NCBI RefSeq assembly: GCF_002311515.1
Contig: NZ_DCAO01000104.1
Coordinates: 101,939 to 108,414, forward strand
Length of the DNA stretch: 6,476 nt
Reading direction: 5' to 3'
Source: Thalassospira sp. UBA1131
GTDB lineage: Bacteria > Pseudomonadota > Alphaproteobacteria > Rhodospirillales > Thalassospiraceae
The notes beneath the pieces were generated by a model. It saw only the letters and a list, made by a program, of their open reading frames with translations. It had not been told where the DNA came from and did no database searches. The translations under genes were made by a program, and so were the position numbers. This document shows, in pieces, positions 5,771-6,476 of this stretch (position 1 is the stretch's first letter; every line of letters starts with the position of its first letter).

Positions 5771-5788
5771 GAAGGAATTAATTCCTTC
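5771..5788. promoter_or_regulatory. 18-bp perfect palindrome, likely repressor operator
   Basis: GAAGGAATTAATTCCTTC is a perfect dyad centred between 5779 and 5780. It overlaps the -35 region of the promoter just before the S24 gene and lies 32 bases from its start codon. Short perfect palindromes at this place are the usual binding site of LexA/CI-like dimers, so autoregulation is inferred. Its core AGGA-N6-TCCT recurs at 5542-5555. Confidence 0.6.
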
Positions 5789-5814
5789 TTTCTGATCTTG
5801 CCTGCTGCTAGAAT
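5786..5814 (+). promoter_or_regulatory. Repressor promoter giving a near-leaderless mRNA
   Basis: TAGAAT (5809-5814) is five of six to the -10 consensus. A weak -35, TTCTTT (5786-5791), lies 17 bases upstream and overlaps the operator palindrome. A start 6-8 bases after the -10 falls at 5820-5822, on the ATG itself. No ribosome site precedes that ATG, which fits a leaderless transcript. Confidence 0.5.
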
Positions 5815-5819
5815 GCGGC

Positions 5820-6440
5820 ATGATCAGACATCAACAAATATGGGCCGCCCTTGACCAGATTGCCGAGGACCACGGTTTGACCCCTTCGGGACTGGCGCGC
5901 CTGGCGCAACTTGACCCGACCACATTCAACCGGTCCAAGCGCACGACCGCGCAGGGCAAGGCGCGCTGGCCGTCGACCGAAAGCATTTCCAAGGTGCTTT
6001 CCGTCACCGATGTCAGTTTCCGGGAATTTTCCGAACTGGTGGATGGCAATGGCGCCGGGCGTATCCCTGTGATCGGCTTTGCCCAAGCGGGCAATCGCGG
6101 CTTTTTTGATGATGCCGGATATCCTGTTGGCGGATCATGGGAAGACATCACCTTTCCGGCCCTGCATGATCCAACCGCCTATGGGTTGCGGATATCAGGG
6201 GAGTCCATGGCGCCGGTATTTCGCGATGGTGACCTGATTATTGTCAGCCCGGCGTCAAACATCCGCCCCAAAGACCGCGTGGTTGTCAAAACCCATGAGG
6301 GCGAAGTCATGGCCAAGGAACTGGTCCGGCGCGGCGCGCTTGGTGTGGAGTTGAAATCCCTGAATCCCGATTTCGAAGACCGTTTTATTCCGGCAGAGGA
6401 AATTGACTGGGTCGCCCGTATTCTGTGGTGCAGCCAATAA
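5820..6440 (+). CDS. LexA/CI-like S24 self-cleaving transcriptional repressor
   Basis: This 206-aa protein has an N-terminal HTH (about 18-41, GLTPSGLARLAQLDPTTFNR), a linker including RWPSTESISKVL (49-60), and a C-terminal S24 domain. The self-cleavage set is complete: Ala90-Gly91 as the scissile bond, nucleophile Ser129 in SGESMAP, and Lys166 in EVMAKEL. Ser-to-Lys spacing is 37, equal to E. coli LexA, and Gly-to-Ser spacing is similar. It should therefore bind DNA as a dimer and lose binding upon RecA-stimulated cleavage, although many chromosomal relatives of this type have unknown targets. The ATG at 5820 lacks a ribosome site and follows a -10 box by 5 bases. It diverges from the phage operon. 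It may be the prophage repressor or a host regulator next to it; position favours the first. The 36 bases after the stop hold nothing recognisable. Confidence 0.9.
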   Translation: MIRHQQIWAALDQIAEDHGLTPSGLARLAQLDPTTFNRSKRTTAQGKARWPSTESISKVLSVTDVSFREFSELVDGNGAGRIPVIGFAQAGNRGFFDDAGYPVGGSWEDITFPALHDPTAYGLRISGESMAPVFRDGDLIIVSPASNIRPKDRVVVKTHEGEVMAKELVRRGALGVELKSLNPDFEDRFIPAEEIDWVARILWCSQ

Positions 6441-6476
6441 GCATTCGAGTAAGCCTTTGGCCTTTCGCGCACATTC

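Larger units (their letters stand above)
5261..5819. other. Divergent control region between head operon and repressor
   Basis: No well-supported protein gene lies in these 559 bases. Reading frames of 62-75 codons exist on both strands, but none has a good ribosome site or protein-like composition. The region must hold the promoter of the leftward operon, for which no near-consensus boxes are seen; TTGCAG and TTTTAT at about 5305 and 5280 have a poor spacing of 19. It contains plus-strand hairpins with a U-run, a perfect TATAAT, two operator-like palindromes and the repressor promoter, listed separately. It also has a CCCGG-TTT-CCGGG hairpin (5702-5714), a CGGT-N6-ACCG hairpin (5720-5733), and a weak stem CTGCA/TGCAG (5639-5665) before a T-run at 5671-5682. 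Confidence 0.6.

Overview
The window is a piece of a temperate, T7-like (podovirus-type) prophage in a GC-moderate alphaproteobacterium. Protein style and the S24 repressor type fit Rhodospirillales such as Thalassospira; this is recognition from memory, not a database match. No integrase, terminase, tail gene, tRNA or attachment site is visible, so both prophage ends probably lie outside the window or are lost.

Layout. From 5260 down to 1, on the minus strand, runs a head-morphogenesis operon: a 146-aa conserved protein of unknown function (GTG start, strong ribosome site), an overlapping 174-aa protein with a His...Cys pattern like permuted papain-fold (YiiX/NlpC-P60) enzymes, an intrinsic terminator, a 78-aa small phage protein, the 507-aa portal (head-tail connector), a coupled 81-aa Bbp19-like protein, the 216-aa scaffold, the 271-aa major capsid protein, and the first 13 codons of the next structural gene. 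The order portal - scaffold - capsid is that of T7-like phages.

Three things interrupt this operon. Two near-identical ~78-bp palindrome pairs (REP/BIME type) sit in two intergenic gaps, at 74-151 and 2113-2190; such elements normally belong to host chromosomes. Between scaffold and capsid, a 42-aa single-membrane-span protein is encoded on the opposite strand (1279-1407), like a phage 'moron'. A minus-strand terminator at 4227-4260 separates the first two genes from the structural genes.

From 5820 to 6440 on the plus strand, diverging from the operon, is a LexA/CI-like S24 regulator with an HTH and a complete self-cleavage set (Ala90-Gly91, Ser129, Lys166). A TAGAAT -10 box ends only 5 bases before its ATG and there is no ribosome site, which suggests a leaderless mRNA as for lambda cI from PRM. 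The 559-bp divergent gap holds a perfect 18-bp palindrome over the repressor promoter and a second site with the same AGGA-N6-TCCT arms 22 bases after a perfect TATAAT box. Together they look like a two-operator lysogeny control region. It also holds plus-strand hairpins ending in a U-run that may mark the end of a small RNA.
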